A stretch of DNA of 64,000 bases from an uncultured Bacillota bacterium (lineage in GTDB: Bacteria > Bacillota > Clostridia > Oscillospirales > Oscillospiraceae): the NCBI GenBank assembly GCA_947073765.1, contig CAMTMZ010000009.1, positions 1 through 64,000 of the forward strand, written 5' to 3'. Positions within the stretch are counted from its first letter, which is position 1. Each line of letters opens with the position of its first letter. Position numbers and translations under genes: made by a program. Positions 8,853 to 17,558 of the stretch are shown here, piece after piece. The notes below the pieces were generated by a model. The model did not search any database. It was not told where the DNA came from and saw only the letters and a list, made by a program, of their open reading frames with translations.

Positions 8853-9271
8853 GCGCTCCTCTTTTCTTTGGTTCTTTTTTTGCCCTTCACCAGCCCTGAT
8901 AAAGCCGGCGGTTGAGACAGTTCTTCACAGCATCCCACCCATATCTGCCGTTCCTGACACCAGGCCATGGTATAGACTGCGGTCAGTAAAATTCCTCTTT
9001 CTTCCAGATGATCGGCCAGCTCCAAATATGTCGCGCTTCCTCCTTTGGCAGAAAATCGAATATTGGGCGTTTCCATTGGATAGAACACCAAGTACCGGCC
9101 ATCCGGACTGGACTGAATCCAAAACTCCCTCTGCGTGCCGGCTTTTCTCCGAAAGGCTCCGTTCATTGAGACAAGTCCTTTTTCGGTAACCGAAATCCGC
9201 AGGGTATCATAGTTGTGCTGATGGGGCGGAATATCCTGCAGTGTGCTGAAATCCAGATCCGAAAAGTTCAT
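8849..9271 (-). CDS. Hypothetical protein
   Basis: A 140-residue protein, MNFSDLDFSTLQDIPPHQHN, with AAGGAGTG 8 nt before the ATG. No family is recognised. It has alternating beta-like segments (LRISVTEKGLVSMNGAFRR, YLVFYPMETPNIRFS), an acidic helical stretch (YLELADHLEERGI) and a basic tail (KGKKRTKEKRSA). It is the first gene of a two-gene operon with the weakly sigma-like gene. The pair sits at the edge of the mobilizable element and has lower GC, so it may be accessory. Confidence 0.55.
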   Translation of the reverse strand: MNFSDLDFSTLQDIPPHQHNYDTLRISVTEKGLVSMNGAFRRKAGTQREFWIQSSPDGRYLVFYPMETPNIRFSAKGGSATYLELADHLEERGILLTAVYTMAWCQERQIWVGCCEELSQPPALSGLVKGKKRTKEKRSA

Positions 9272-9482
9272 AAGTATTCACTCCTTGAAAAAATATGTAC
9301 GCAGTATACCTTACTTTTGACCAAGGCACCAGATTAAAAATGGCTAATGTTTTACCGCTGCCGCATCAATTTTTCTGAAAAATTCTTTCCAAAACATGTG
9401 ATATACTATGGTTTTACACAAAATCAGTGCAGAAAATTCAAATTTCCTCCATACCCATCATTTGCTGGGTTACATAATGAAT

Positions 9483-9502
9483 CCCCCCGGCTTGCCGGGG
9501 GG
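9483..9502 (-). terminator. Hairpin terminator for the peptidoglycan-binding operon
   Basis: CCCCCCGGC-TT-GCCGGGGGG is a perfect 9-bp stem 36 bp beyond the stop codon of the minus-strand operon. The downstream side on the minus strand (ATTCATTATG) has only a poor U-tract. The stretch 9272-9482 holds no other feature. Confidence 0.5.
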
Positions 9503-9537
9503 ATCTGGTATTCATTACTATCCTCAAGGTCAGAGCT

Positions 9538-10119
9538 TTAACCCCAGCCGCCGGTAAATTCCGGCTGGCAATCCAAATCCTGGACCACGAAAATCTCGTA
9601 TAAATGGGACAGGGCATCCCAGGTGGCCTTATCCATGCATCCGGTCACCGGCAGGCCGGCAGCCTTTTGCAGCCACCGCACATTTTCTGCTGAGGCGGGT
9701 CCGTGGATCCCGTCTGCCTGGCAGGGAACAATTCCCTCAAAGTGGCGGGAGAGCACATTGAACATAGTCTGGGGAACAATCATATATTCCTTTGTATTAC
9801 CCTCATGGACCTGTATCCCTTCGGAGGGAAAGACCCGGGCAGCCCGAGCATAGCTCTCTCTGGACTGCTGCTCCAGCCAGCTGCTGCGGATGGCGTCCCA
9901 GGTGGCCTGGTCCACCGTACCGGTTACAGGCAAACCCGCCTCCCTCTGGAAACGCATCACCGCCTCCAAGGTGCGCTCACCGTAGACGCCGTCCGGCACC
10001 AGCTGGGGTAAAAACCGATAGGTCTGGGACAGCTGATTGAGCATATATTGCAGGCTGCTCACCGGCTTGGCAAGCATCTCCCGCTCCAGCAGCTCCCGTC
10101 CTGCGGCGCTGTCTCTCAT
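9538..10119 (-). CDS. Peptidoglycan-binding protein with two PG_binding_1 repeats
   Basis: A 193-residue protein without a signal peptide. It has two peptidoglycan-binding repeats: VSSLQYMLNQLSQ...DGVYGERTLEAVMRFQREAGLPVTG (about 20-67) and the repeat ending ADGIHGPASAENVRWLQKAAGLPVTG (about 135-161). Each is followed by a D-x-A-T-W-D-A helix. It starts within the stop of the upstream gene (ATGA overlap at 10116-10119), with a GGAGG just ahead. It is the last gene of a three-gene cassette with a SpoIID-like protein. A structural or enzymatic role at the spore cortex or cell wall is inferred. Confidence 0.75.
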   Translation of the reverse strand: MRDSAAGRELLEREMLAKPVSSLQYMLNQLSQTYRFLPQLVPDGVYGERTLEAVMRFQREAGLPVTGTVDQATWDAIRSSWLEQQSRESYARAARVFPSEGIQVHEGNTKEYMIVPQTMFNVLSRHFEGIVPCQADGIHGPASAENVRWLQKAAGLPVTGCMDKATWDALSHLYEIFVVQDLDCQPEFTGGWG

Positions 10120-11378
10120 ACCTCCACTCCTCTCTGTCCGTCTTTTCCGTCCACCTGGCCCAAAATCAAGGGACTGCCCGGGTACTGACCCATCCTGGGG
10201 GTGTTGTCCCAGTATTCCGGTTTCTCAGCCTGGGTCCCATCTGTTCGGGCCAGTATGGGAATGGCATCCTCCCGCAGAGACTGGGCCCGCACCGTATCCC
10301 GGCGGAGGAAGTAGTCCGCCAGGGCGAAATTATTATAGATGGAATTCCAGGTGGTCTCATCCACATAGCCGTTAGGCGTAAGGCCCACCAGCTGCTGATA
10401 GGTGCGCACCGCCCGGGTGGTGGAGGGCCCGAACTCACCATCTACCGTCATGGGGGACAGGGAGTTGTCAAACTGGGCCAGCAGGGCCAGCATATATTGG
10501 AGGATGCCCACCTCGGGTCCGCTGTCCCCCTCCTCTAGGGGACCGGCAAACTGGAACAGAACCGTGACGATCGTCTGCCCCTGGCTCACCAGCTCGGCCA
10601 GCTGGAGGATGCCCGTGTAGAGGTAGACCATCTTGTACCAGGTGGCCTTGCCCACCACCCCGTCAGGGGTCAGATTGAAAATCTGCTGGAAGGTGCGCAC
10701 AGCGTCTCTGGTATCCTCCTCATACACACCGGTGACGGGGGATATCTTTGGAATGGCGGGGTAGTTTTGGGAGATGCGGTTGAGCATGGTCTGTACCGCC
10801 GTCACGCTCACGCCCACAGAGCCCAGCCGGAGGGGCGTCTGAGGATAGGTGGGAGAGATATTCTGGATGGGGGCGTCCACCACCAGCTCAACGTTGTCCC
10901 CATAGTAGTGGCGCAGGATCTCCATGGAGTTGGCCCCCTCCTGTGCCAGCTCCTGGCTGCCCCACTGGGACAGACCGTCGCAGGTAGAGGTGGTACCGTT
11001 GCAGAACTTGGCGGCCAGGGGCTCCACAAAACCCTGACGGCGGATATAGTCGTTAAAGATCTCGTCCACCATTTGGCTGATATTTTCAAAGATATTCCTT
11101 CCCCGGATGAATTTTTGGTCATACTGGGTGGTGGAGGTGATCTGGAAATCGTAGCCCCGGCTTGGGTAAAACTCAGTATACACCCGGTTCAGGGCAAAGG
11201 ATATGATGGCCAGAATATTGGCCCGAATAGCGGCAGGCTCCCAGGTTGGGTAAATTTCGCTGGAGGCCACGTTTTTCACGTAGTCAGGAAAGGAGACGGT
11301 AACATTCTCCGCCCACTGGTCCGGAAGCCCCAGATGCACCGTAATGGTACGGGGCACATATGGAATAATCACGGGCAT
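10116..11378 (-). CDS. SpoIID-like domain protein with peptidoglycan-binding repeats
   Basis: A 420-residue protein. Residues about 1-160 resemble the SpoIID/LytB fold: FPDYVKNVASSEIYPTWEPAAIRANILAI fits the family's Y-V-x-x-V-x-x-E-x-x-x-x-W-x-x-E-A-x-x-A-x-x motif, and CDGLSQWGSQELAQEG fits the later S-Q-x-G motif. Two peptidoglycan-binding repeats follow (LRLGSVGVSVTAVQTMLNRI..., GDSGPEVGILQYMLALL...). SpoIID is a lytic transglycosylase required for engulfment, but this protein lacks a membrane anchor and has a different layout, so it may act elsewhere in the spore. The upstream gene ends 12 bp away. Confidence 0.7.
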   Translation of the reverse strand: MPVIIPYVPRTITVHLGLPDQWAENVTVSFPDYVKNVASSEIYPTWEPAAIRANILAIISFALNRVYTEFYPSRGYDFQITSTTQYDQKFIRGRNIFENISQMVDEIFNDYIRRQGFVEPLAAKFCNGTTSTCDGLSQWGSQELAQEGANSMEILRHYYGDNVELVVDAPIQNISPTYPQTPLRLGSVGVSVTAVQTMLNRISQNYPAIPKISPVTGVYEEDTRDAVRTFQQIFNLTPDGVVGKATWYKMVYLYTGILQLAELVSQGQTIVTVLFQFAGPLEEGDSGPEVGILQYMLALLAQFDNSLSPMTVDGEFGPSTTRAVRTYQQLVGLTPNGYVDETTWNSIYNNFALADYFLRRDTVRAQSLREDAIPILARTDGTQAEKPEYWDNTPRMGQYPGSPLILGQVDGKDGQRGVEV

Positions 11379-11390
11379 GGCGGTTCCCCC

Positions 11391-11792
11391 TCACAGGCTC
11401 TGGGCGGGGATGTCCCGCTGGTCCCGCTGCTGAAGGCTGCACAGCCCCTGGGGCAGGGGAATCAGTTCCATATCCTGCACTGTCTCTACGTCTGGGAACA
11501 CCTGCACATTCTCTACCTGAAGCATGGCGTAGCCCGGCTGCTCCGCCCACACCGAACACAGGGCGCAGGGAGCCCCATCACCGGGCAGGCCGCCGGGAGA
11601 GGTGCTCTCACCCAGGGCTGGGGTGTCTATGGATACGTTTTTAATCTTTCCGCTGCTGTCAGTACATTGAACGGAGAGCAGCTTCCATCTGCCCTCTGTC
11701 CCTGGGGCAGCCACCACAACGGTGGCCCCCTCCAGGGGTATCTGCGCCTGGGAGGTGTACACCCGGACGCTTAAGGTTCCTGTTGCTTGCAT
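11391..11792 (-). CDS. Hypothetical protein with carboxypeptidase-regulatory-like beta domain
   Basis: A 133-residue protein, MQATGTLSVRVYTSQAQIPLEGATVVVAA. The G-x-L-x-V-x-V-y...P-l-x-G-A-x-V pattern matches the carboxypeptidase regulatory-like (transthyretin-type) beta sandwich. Residues 95-115 (WAEQPGYAMLQVENVQVFPD) fit the later strands. It is the first gene of the peptidoglycan-binding cassette, with AGGAGG before the ATG. The likely job is adhesion or assembly of the following proteins, but this is not established. Confidence 0.55.
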   Translation of the reverse strand: MQATGTLSVRVYTSQAQIPLEGATVVVAAPGTEGRWKLLSVQCTDSSGKIKNVSIDTPALGESTSPGGLPGDGAPCALCSVWAEQPGYAMLQVENVQVFPDVETVQDMELIPLPQGLCSLQQRDQRDIPAQSL

Positions 11793-11869
11793 TGTGATAC
11801 CTCCTAAAACGGCGGACGCTCTCCGCCGTTTATCCTATCCTATGCAGCGGCGAGGCAGGGTGTCCCCCC

Positions 11870-11898
11870 TTGCAAACGTTCCGCATTTATAGTACAAT
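11870..11898 (+). promoter_or_regulatory. Sigma-A promoter of the DUF512 gene
   Basis: TTGCAA (11870-11875), a 17-bp spacer and TACAAT (11893-11898). It lies 33 bp ahead of the DUF512 start and between divergent operons. Confidence 0.55.
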
Positions 11899-11930
11899 AA
11901 GCTGATATTGGAAAAAGAAGGTGCGCTTTC

Positions 11931-13307
11931 ATGAGCATGACGGCCGTGAAATCGGTGGACCCCGGCAGTCCGGCCCACCGGGCAGGGGTGCGTCCCGGAG
12001 AGACTCTCACCCACATCAACGGCCATCCCGTGGTAGATGTGCTGGACTACAAATTTTACAGCTACGACCCCCGCCTGGAGCTCACTTTAAAAAGTCCAGA
12101 GGGGACAGTGCGCACCCTGCGTCTGCGCAAGGGCGAGGGGGATGACCTGGGCCTGGAGTTTGAGACCTATCTGATGGACAAAGCCCGGTCCTGCGCCAAC
12201 CGATGCGTATTCTGCTTTGTGGACCAGATGCCCCCGGGGATGAGAAAAAGCCTCTACTTCAAAGACGACGACGCCCGGCTCAGCTTTCTTCTGGGCAATT
12301 ACCTCACCCTCACCAATCTCTCTCCCCGGGAGGTCCAGCGGATCATCGACCTGCGCATCTCCCCCATCAATGTATCCGTCCACACCACCAACCGCCGCCT
12401 CCGGGAGGAGATGCTGCAAAATCCCCGGTCCGGAGAAGGTATTGATATCATGGAGCGGTTTGCCCAACATCACATCACCATGAACTGCCAAATTGTCTCC
12501 TGCCCCGGAATCAACGATGGACCGGAGCTGGACAAGACCCTGGCCGACCTGTCCGCCATGTATCCGGCAGTAAACAGCGTATCGGTGGTGCCGGTGGGAG
12601 TAACCAAATACCGGGAGGGGCTCTACCCCCTGAAAATCTACACCCGGGATACCGCCGCCGCCCTGGTGGACCAGGTGGAGGCCTTCGCCGCCCGCCACCT
12701 GGAGGAGTGCGGGACCAGGCTGGTATGGTGCTCCGACGAGTTCTACCTCCTGGCTGGGCGGGATCTGCCTCCCGAGGACTACTTCGAGGATTTTACCCAG
12801 CTGGACAACGGGGTGGGGATGCTCACCCTCCTCAGCCGGGAATTTGGCCGGGCGCTGGATTTAATGGAACAGTCAGAGCTGGAGCGCACCCGTCCCTTTT
12901 CCATCGCCACAGGGGTATCCGCCGCCCCGTTTTTGGCAAAATTAGTGGGACAAGCCCAGGAAAAATGTGGTACAATAGCGGGGCAGGTCTACCCCATCGT
13001 CAACCATTTCTTTGGCGAGACCATCACCGTAGCTGGTCTGGTCACCGGCAGGGACCTTATTGATCAGCTCCGTGGAAAGAAGCTGGGGGAGCGTCTGCTT
13101 ATCCCCGCCTCCATGCTTCGTTCTGGGGAGAATGTCTTTCTGGACGACGTGACCACCGCCGACGTGGAGCGAGCGCTGGGGGTGCCCGTGGTCCCCGTCC
13201 CCCAGGACGGCTATGAACTGCTGGACGCCATCTGCGGTATTGAACTCACCCCCGACACGCAGCGTCCGACCTGGGAAAATGAGGAATTTTACCGGTATAA
13301 TCCGTAA
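11931..13307 (+). CDS. DUF512 family radical SAM protein with PDZ domain
   Basis: A 458-residue protein. An N-terminal PDZ domain (VDPGSPAHRAGVRPGETLTHINGH, residues about 8-31) is followed by a radical SAM core with SCANRCVFCFVDQ, a C-x3-C-x2-C iron-sulfur motif at about 86-98, and the C-terminal DUF512 region. The family is conserved in Firmicutes, commonly next to der and plsY as here; its reaction is unknown. The ATG at 11931 is the first start after the promoter. The der start follows 13 bp downstream of its stop, which suggests one operon. Confidence 0.85.
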   Translation: MSMTAVKSVDPGSPAHRAGVRPGETLTHINGHPVVDVLDYKFYSYDPRLELTLKSPEGTVRTLRLRKGEGDDLGLEFETYLMDKARSCANRCVFCFVDQMPPGMRKSLYFKDDDARLSFLLGNYLTLTNLSPREVQRIIDLRISPINVSVHTTNRRLREEMLQNPRSGEGIDIMERFAQHHITMNCQIVSCPGINDGPELDKTLADLSAMYPAVNSVSVVPVGVTKYREGLYPLKIYTRDTAAALVDQVEAFAARHLEECGTRLVWCSDEFYLLAGRDLPPEDYFEDFTQLDNGVGMLTLLSREFGRALDLMEQSELERTRPFSIATGVSAAPFLAKLVGQAQEKCGTIAGQVYPIVNHFFGETITVAGLVTGRDLIDQLRGKKLGERLLIPASMLRSGENVFLDDVTTADVERALGVPVVPVPQDGYELLDAICGIELTPDTQRPTWENEEFYRYNP

Positions 13308-13320
13308 AGGAAGTGAGCCT

Positions 13321-14646
13321 ATGAAACCCTTAGTTGCCATTGTGGGCCGGCCCAACGTGGGCAAGTCCATGCTCTTCAATAAGCTGTGCGGACAGCGGCT
13401 GTCCATTGTGGAGGACACCCCCGGCGTTACCCGGGATCGGCTGTACGCCCAGTGCGAATGGCGCAGCCGCATGTTTGACATTGTGGACACCGGCGGCATC
13501 GAGCCGGGCACCGACGACCAGATTCTCTCCTTCATGCGGGAGCAGGCGGAGATTGCCATTGGCGCCGCCACCGTGATCGTCTTTGTCTGCGACATCAAAA
13601 CCGGTATGACCGCCTCCGACCAGGAGGTGGCCAATATGCTGCTACGCTCCGGCAAACCTGTCGTTTTGGCGGTGAACAAGGCCGACCAGACCGGCCGGGA
13701 GAACCCCGACATCTACGAGTTCTACAACCTGGGCCTGGGCGACCCCATCGCCGTCTCCGCCGTACACGGCCACGGCACCGGCGACCTGCTGGACGCCTGC
13801 TTCGCCTTCTTCCCTCCCGAGGACGAGGTGGAGGAAGAGGACGACGTGGTGAAGGTGGCCATCATTGGCAAGCCCAACGTGGGCAAGTCCTCCCTGGTCA
13901 ACCGAATCCTGGGGGAGGAGCGGGTCATTGTCTCCAACGTTGCCGGCACCACCCGGGACGCGGTGGACAGCTTCTTTGAGAACAAGCAGGGAAAATTCCT
14001 GTTCATCGACACCGCCGGGATGCGGAAGAAGTCAAAAGTGGACGACCGGATCGAGAAATTTTCTGTCCTACGGGCCACCATGGCCATCGAGCGCTCCGAC
14101 GTGTGCCTTATCATGATTGACGCCCAGGAGGGGGTCACCGAACAGGACACAAAGGTCGCCGGGCTGGCCCACGAGGCCGGAAAAGCCTGCATCATCGTGG
14201 TCAACAAGTGGGACGCCATCGAGAAGGACGGCAAGACCATGGACAAAATGCGCCAGGACGTGATGCGGGACCTGTCCTACATGACCTACGCCCCCATTGT
14301 GTTCATCTCCGCCCTGACAGGCCAGCGGGTGGACCGGCTCTTTGAGCTGATTAATTACGTAAACAACCAGGCGGCTATGCGCATCACCACCGGCATGCTC
14401 AACTCCCTGCTGGCTGACGCCACCGCCCGGGTCCAGCCCCCCACCGACAAGGGCCGGCGGCTCAAGGTCTACTATATGACCCAGGTAGGTATCAAGCCCC
14501 CCCACTTTGTCTGCTTCTGCAACGACGCCCGGCTGTTTCACTTCTCCTACCAGCGGTATCTGGAGAACCAAATCCGCTCTACCTTCGGTCTGGAGGGCAC
14601 CCCCGTGCGCCTCACCGTCCGGGAGCGGGGCGAGAAGGAGGGGTAA
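13321..14646 (+). CDS. der: Ribosome biogenesis GTPase Der (EngA)
   Basis: A 441-residue tandem GTPase with AAAGGAAG before the ATG. The first G domain has GRPNVGKS at residues 9-16 and NKADQ further on. The second has GKPNVGKS at 183-190, DTAGMRKKSK and NKWDAI. A C-terminal KH-like domain ends in VRERGEKEG. Length and order match the family. Der assists late assembly of the 50S subunit and is essential. It is followed 2 bp later by plsY, a conserved arrangement in this group. Confidence 0.97.
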   Translation: MKPLVAIVGRPNVGKSMLFNKLCGQRLSIVEDTPGVTRDRLYAQCEWRSRMFDIVDTGGIEPGTDDQILSFMREQAEIAIGAATVIVFVCDIKTGMTASDQEVANMLLRSGKPVVLAVNKADQTGRENPDIYEFYNLGLGDPIAVSAVHGHGTGDLLDACFAFFPPEDEVEEEDDVVKVAIIGKPNVGKSSLVNRILGEERVIVSNVAGTTRDAVDSFFENKQGKFLFIDTAGMRKKSKVDDRIEKFSVLRATMAIERSDVCLIMIDAQEGVTEQDTKVAGLAHEAGKACIIVVNKWDAIEKDGKTMDKMRQDVMRDLSYMTYAPIVFISALTGQRVDRLFELINYVNNQAAMRITTGMLNSLLADATARVQPPTDKGRRLKVYYMTQVGIKPPHFVCFCNDARLFHFSYQRYLENQIRSTFGLEGTPVRLTVRERGEKEG

Positions 14647-14648
14647 CT

Positions 14649-15347
14649 ATGGAGGACGCGCTGGCCCTTTTCCGTCCTGTCTACACCGTCATCATGGCGA
14701 TCGGCATTGCATACCTCCTGATGTGGATGGCCGTTATCGCCCTTGCGGCCTATTTTCTCGGCTGCTTCAACGGGGCGGTGATTGTCTCCAAATATATCCT
14801 GCGGGACGATATCCGCACCCACGGCAGCGGCAACGCGGGGCTGACCAATTTTTACCGCACCTTCGGCGGGCCTTTGACGCTGGGGGTCATCCTGTGCGAT
14901 GTGATTAAGGCGGTCCTGGCCATCTTAATCGGATTGCTGATTGTCTCCCTGACCATTGGCAGCAATGGGATGTATCCGCTCTACGCCAAATACTGGGCGG
15001 GGCTGTGGTGCCTGCTGGGCCATATGTTCCCCTGCATGTTCCACTTCAAGGGGGGCAAGGGCATCCTCTCCGGCGGCACCATCGCCATCATGATCGACTG
15101 GCGCATCGCCCTGGTGGTGTGGGGCGGGTTTATCGTGCTGGCGGTGGTGACGAAATATGTCTCCCTGGGCTCCTGCTGGGCCGGGGCCTCCTTCCCCTTC
15201 GCCACCTGGTTTGTCTATCACGATATTCTTCTTCTGATCCTGTCTATCGTCATCGGCGGGCTCATCCTCTACATGCACCGGGGGAACATCCACCGGCTGC
15301 TGACTGGCACCGAAAACAAATTCGGCCTGCACCACAAGAAAATGTAA
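14649..15347 (+). CDS. plsY: Glycerol-3-phosphate acyltransferase PlsY
   Basis: A 232-residue multi-pass membrane protein. It has the PlsY signatures IRTHGSGNAGLTN (acyl-phosphate site) and FKGGKGILSGG, plus LLGHMFPCMFHF. It transfers an acyl group from acyl-phosphate to glycerol-3-phosphate, the first step of phospholipid synthesis. The N terminus has about 25 more residues than typical PlsY, forming an extra hydrophobic stretch. It lies between der and gpsA, so substrate supply (gpsA) and acylation are adjacent. Confidence 0.95.
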   Translation: MEDALALFRPVYTVIMAIGIAYLLMWMAVIALAAYFLGCFNGAVIVSKYILRDDIRTHGSGNAGLTNFYRTFGGPLTLGVILCDVIKAVLAILIGLLIVSLTIGSNGMYPLYAKYWAGLWCLLGHMFPCMFHFKGGKGILSGGTIAIMIDWRIALVVWGGFIVLAVVTKYVSLGSCWAGASFPFATWFVYHDILLLILSIVIGGLILYMHRGNIHRLLTGTENKFGLHHKKM

Positions 15348-15351
15348 AAAA

Positions 15352-15373
15352 GCCTCCCCCTGGTGGGGGAGGC
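15352..15373 (+). terminator. Hairpin between plsY and gpsA
   Basis: GCCTCCCCC-TGGT-GGGGGAGGC is a perfect 9-bp stem directly after plsY. It is followed by GATTATAA rather than a T-run, so it may attenuate or protect the message rather than fully terminate. Confidence 0.5.
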
Positions 15374-15396
15374 GATTATAACTGGGAGGTATTGCT

Positions 15397-16398
15397 ATGA
15401 AAATCACGGTTCTTGGCAGCGGCGCATGGGGGACGGCCCTGGCGCTCCTGCTGTTGGAAAACGGCAACGACGTGACCTTATGGTCCTACCTGGAGGAGGA
15501 ATCCAAGGTTCTCCGGCAGACCCGGGAGAACCCTATGCTGAAGGGGGTCCCCCTGCCCGGGGAGCTGAAGCTCACCACCGACATGGCGGCGGTACGCGGC
15601 TGCGGGCTGGTGGTGGTGGCCACCCCCTCCTTCGCGGTGCGCAGCACCGCGAAGCAGCTCAAGGAGCTGGCCGACCCGGGCACCATTCTGGTCTCAGTGT
15701 CCAAGGGCATTGAGAAGGACTCCTCCCTGCGCCTGAGCCAGGTGATTGAGGAGGAGGTCCAGGGCAAGTGCCCGGTGGTGGTGCTGTCCGGGCCCTCCCA
15801 CGCCGAGGAGGTGGGCCGGAAAATCCCCACCGGCGTGGTGGTGGCCTCCGAGGACCTGTCCATCGCGGAAAGGGTACAGGACCTGTTCATGAATCAGCGC
15901 TTCCGGGTGTATACCAGCGACGACAAAATCGGCACCGAGATCTGTGCCGCCCTAAAAAACATCATCGCCCTGTGCGCCGGCTGCTGCGACGGCATGGGCT
16001 ACGGAGACAACACCAAGGCCCTGCTGATGACCCGGGGGCTGGCCGAGATGGCTCGCCTCGGCGTGGCTCTGGGGGGCCGCAAGGACAGCTTTACCGGCCT
16101 TGCGGGCGTTGGCGATCTCATCGTCACCTGCACCTCCATGCACTCCCGCAACCGCCGGTGCGGCATCCTTATCGGCCAGGGCAGGCCGGTGGACCAGGCC
16201 GTGAAGGAGATCGGCGCGGTGGTGGAGGGCTACTACGCCACCAACAACGCCCGCACCCTGGCCCAGAAGGCCGGGGTGGAGATGCCCATCGCCCAGGCCG
16301 CCTATGAGGTCCTCTACGAGGGCCGGGACGTAAGAGCCGTGGTGGAGAACCTGATGCAGCGGGCCAAGCGGTCCGAGCGGGATGAGAGCTATCTATGA
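15397..16398 (+). CDS. gpsA: Glycerol-3-phosphate dehydrogenase [NAD(P)+]
   Basis: A 333-residue enzyme. The N-terminal Rossmann motif is VLGSGAWGTALA (residues 4-15); the catalytic Lys lies in ICAALKNIIALCAGCCDGMGYGDN; FTGLAGVGDLIVTCTS and SRNRRCG are conserved substrate-side motifs. It reduces dihydroxyacetone phosphate to sn-glycerol-3-phosphate for lipid synthesis. GGGAGG lies 7 nt before the ATG. Its stop overlaps the start of the next gene by 4 bp. Confidence 0.97.
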   Translation: MKITVLGSGAWGTALALLLLENGNDVTLWSYLEEESKVLRQTRENPMLKGVPLPGELKLTTDMAAVRGCGLVVVATPSFAVRSTAKQLKELADPGTILVSVSKGIEKDSSLRLSQVIEEEVQGKCPVVVLSGPSHAEEVGRKIPTGVVVASEDLSIAERVQDLFMNQRFRVYTSDDKIGTEICAALKNIIALCAGCCDGMGYGDNTKALLMTRGLAEMARLGVALGGRKDSFTGLAGVGDLIVTCTSMHSRNRRCGILIGQGRPVDQAVKEIGAVVEGYYATNNARTLAQKAGVEMPIAQAAYEVLYEGRDVRAVVENLMQRAKRSERDESYL

Positions 16399-17558
16399 CA
16401 GAAAAGCTTTACGAACAGGACGCGTTCCTGATTAAATTTGAGGCTCAGGTCCTTTCCTGTGAAAAGGGGAAAAAGGGCTTCGATATCGTGCTGGACCGCA
16501 CCGCCTTCTACCCCGAGGGGGGCGGCCAGCCCTGGGACACCGGAACGCTGGGGGATGCCAAGGTGCTGGAGGTCCACCAGCGGGACGGCGAGATCATCCA
16601 CATCTGCAACCACCCCCTGGAGCCGAGGACGGACGTCACCGGGATCATCGACTGGGACCGGCGGTTCGACCTGATGCAGCAGCACTCTGGGGAGCATATC
16701 GTCTCCGGGCTGGCTCACTACCTGTGGGGCTGTGAGAACGTGGGCTTCCACCTGGGGGCGGAGGTGGTCACCATCGACCTTGACCGCCCCCTGGATGAAA
16801 AACAATTTGCCGCGCTGGAGGAGACCGCCAACTGGCACCTCTGGCAGGTAAATCAGCCGGTGAACATCACCTATCCCTCGTCGGAGGAGCTGACGAACAT
16901 CCACTACCGGAGCAAAAAGGAGCTCACCGGTCAGGTGCGGATTGTGGAGTTCCCCGGAGCGGACTGCTGCGCCTGCTGCGGCACCCACGTAGCCTATCCC
17001 GCTCAGGTGGGTCTGATCAAGCTGCTGTCCATGCAGAAATTCCGAGAGGGCGTCCGCATTGAGCTGGTGTGCGGCGGCCGGGCCCTCCGGTATCTCAGCC
17101 GGGCGCTGGAGCAGAACGCTCAGGTATCCCATTTTCTGTCCGCCAAGGTCTTTGAGACGGGAGCGGCGGTGGAGCGCCTGCTGGCCGAGAACGAGGCCCT
17201 GAAATCCCGGCTCATGTCCCTGGAGGAGGCCCGCTTTGCCCAGCTGGCCCGGCAATATTCCGGAACAGGGGACGTGGTTATCTTTGAGGAAGGTTTGTCG
17301 CCTGATTCCCTGCGCCGGCTGTGTGACGCGGTGCTTCATACCTGCGGGGGCCGGTGCGCCTGCTTCTCCGGAACGGAGGAGGGCGGCTATAAGTACGCTG
17401 TTGGCCAATCCGGCGGGAACCTGCGGGACTTTGTCCGGGATATGAACGCCGCCCTCACCGGCCGCGGGGGTGGAAAGCCCGGCTTTGTCCAAGGGTCCCT
17501 CCAGGCCGCCCGGCGGGAAATTGAGTCTTTTTTGAAAAGCGGAGGATTTGCGCTGTGA
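16395..17558 (+). CDS. Alanyl-tRNA editing protein (AlaX-like, with DHHA1 domain)
   Basis: A 387-residue protein resembling the editing part of alanyl-tRNA synthetase. It has FYPEGGGQPWDTG near residue 37, the zinc site QQHSGEHI near 95 and CCACCGTHV near 193-201, and a C-terminal DHHA1-like domain (GGNLRDFVRDMNAALTGRGGGKPGFVQGS). The family hydrolyses Ser-tRNA(Ala) or Gly-tRNA(Ala) made in error. It starts inside the gpsA stop (ATGA) and ends in a 4-bp overlap with the kinase gene, so all three are probably translationally coupled. Confidence 0.88.
   Translation: MTEKLYEQDAFLIKFEAQVLSCEKGKKGFDIVLDRTAFYPEGGGQPWDTGTLGDAKVLEVHQRDGEIIHICNHPLEPRTDVTGIIDWDRRFDLMQQHSGEHIVSGLAHYLWGCENVGFHLGAEVVTIDLDRPLDEKQFAALEETANWHLWQVNQPVNITYPSSEELTNIHYRSKKELTGQVRIVEFPGADCCACCGTHVAYPAQVGLIKLLSMQKFREGVRIELVCGGRALRYLSRALEQNAQVSHFLSAKVFETGAAVERLLAENEALKSRLMSLEEARFAQLARQYSGTGDVVIFEEGLSPDSLRRLCDAVLHTCGGRCACFSGTEEGGYKYAVGQSGGNLRDFVRDMNAALTGRGGGKPGFVQGSLQAARREIESFLKSGGFAL

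Noticed and set aside
10767..11774. A 335-codon plus-strand frame
   Set aside because: It is antisense to the SpoIID-like and beta-domain genes and has no ribosome site or recognisable domain.
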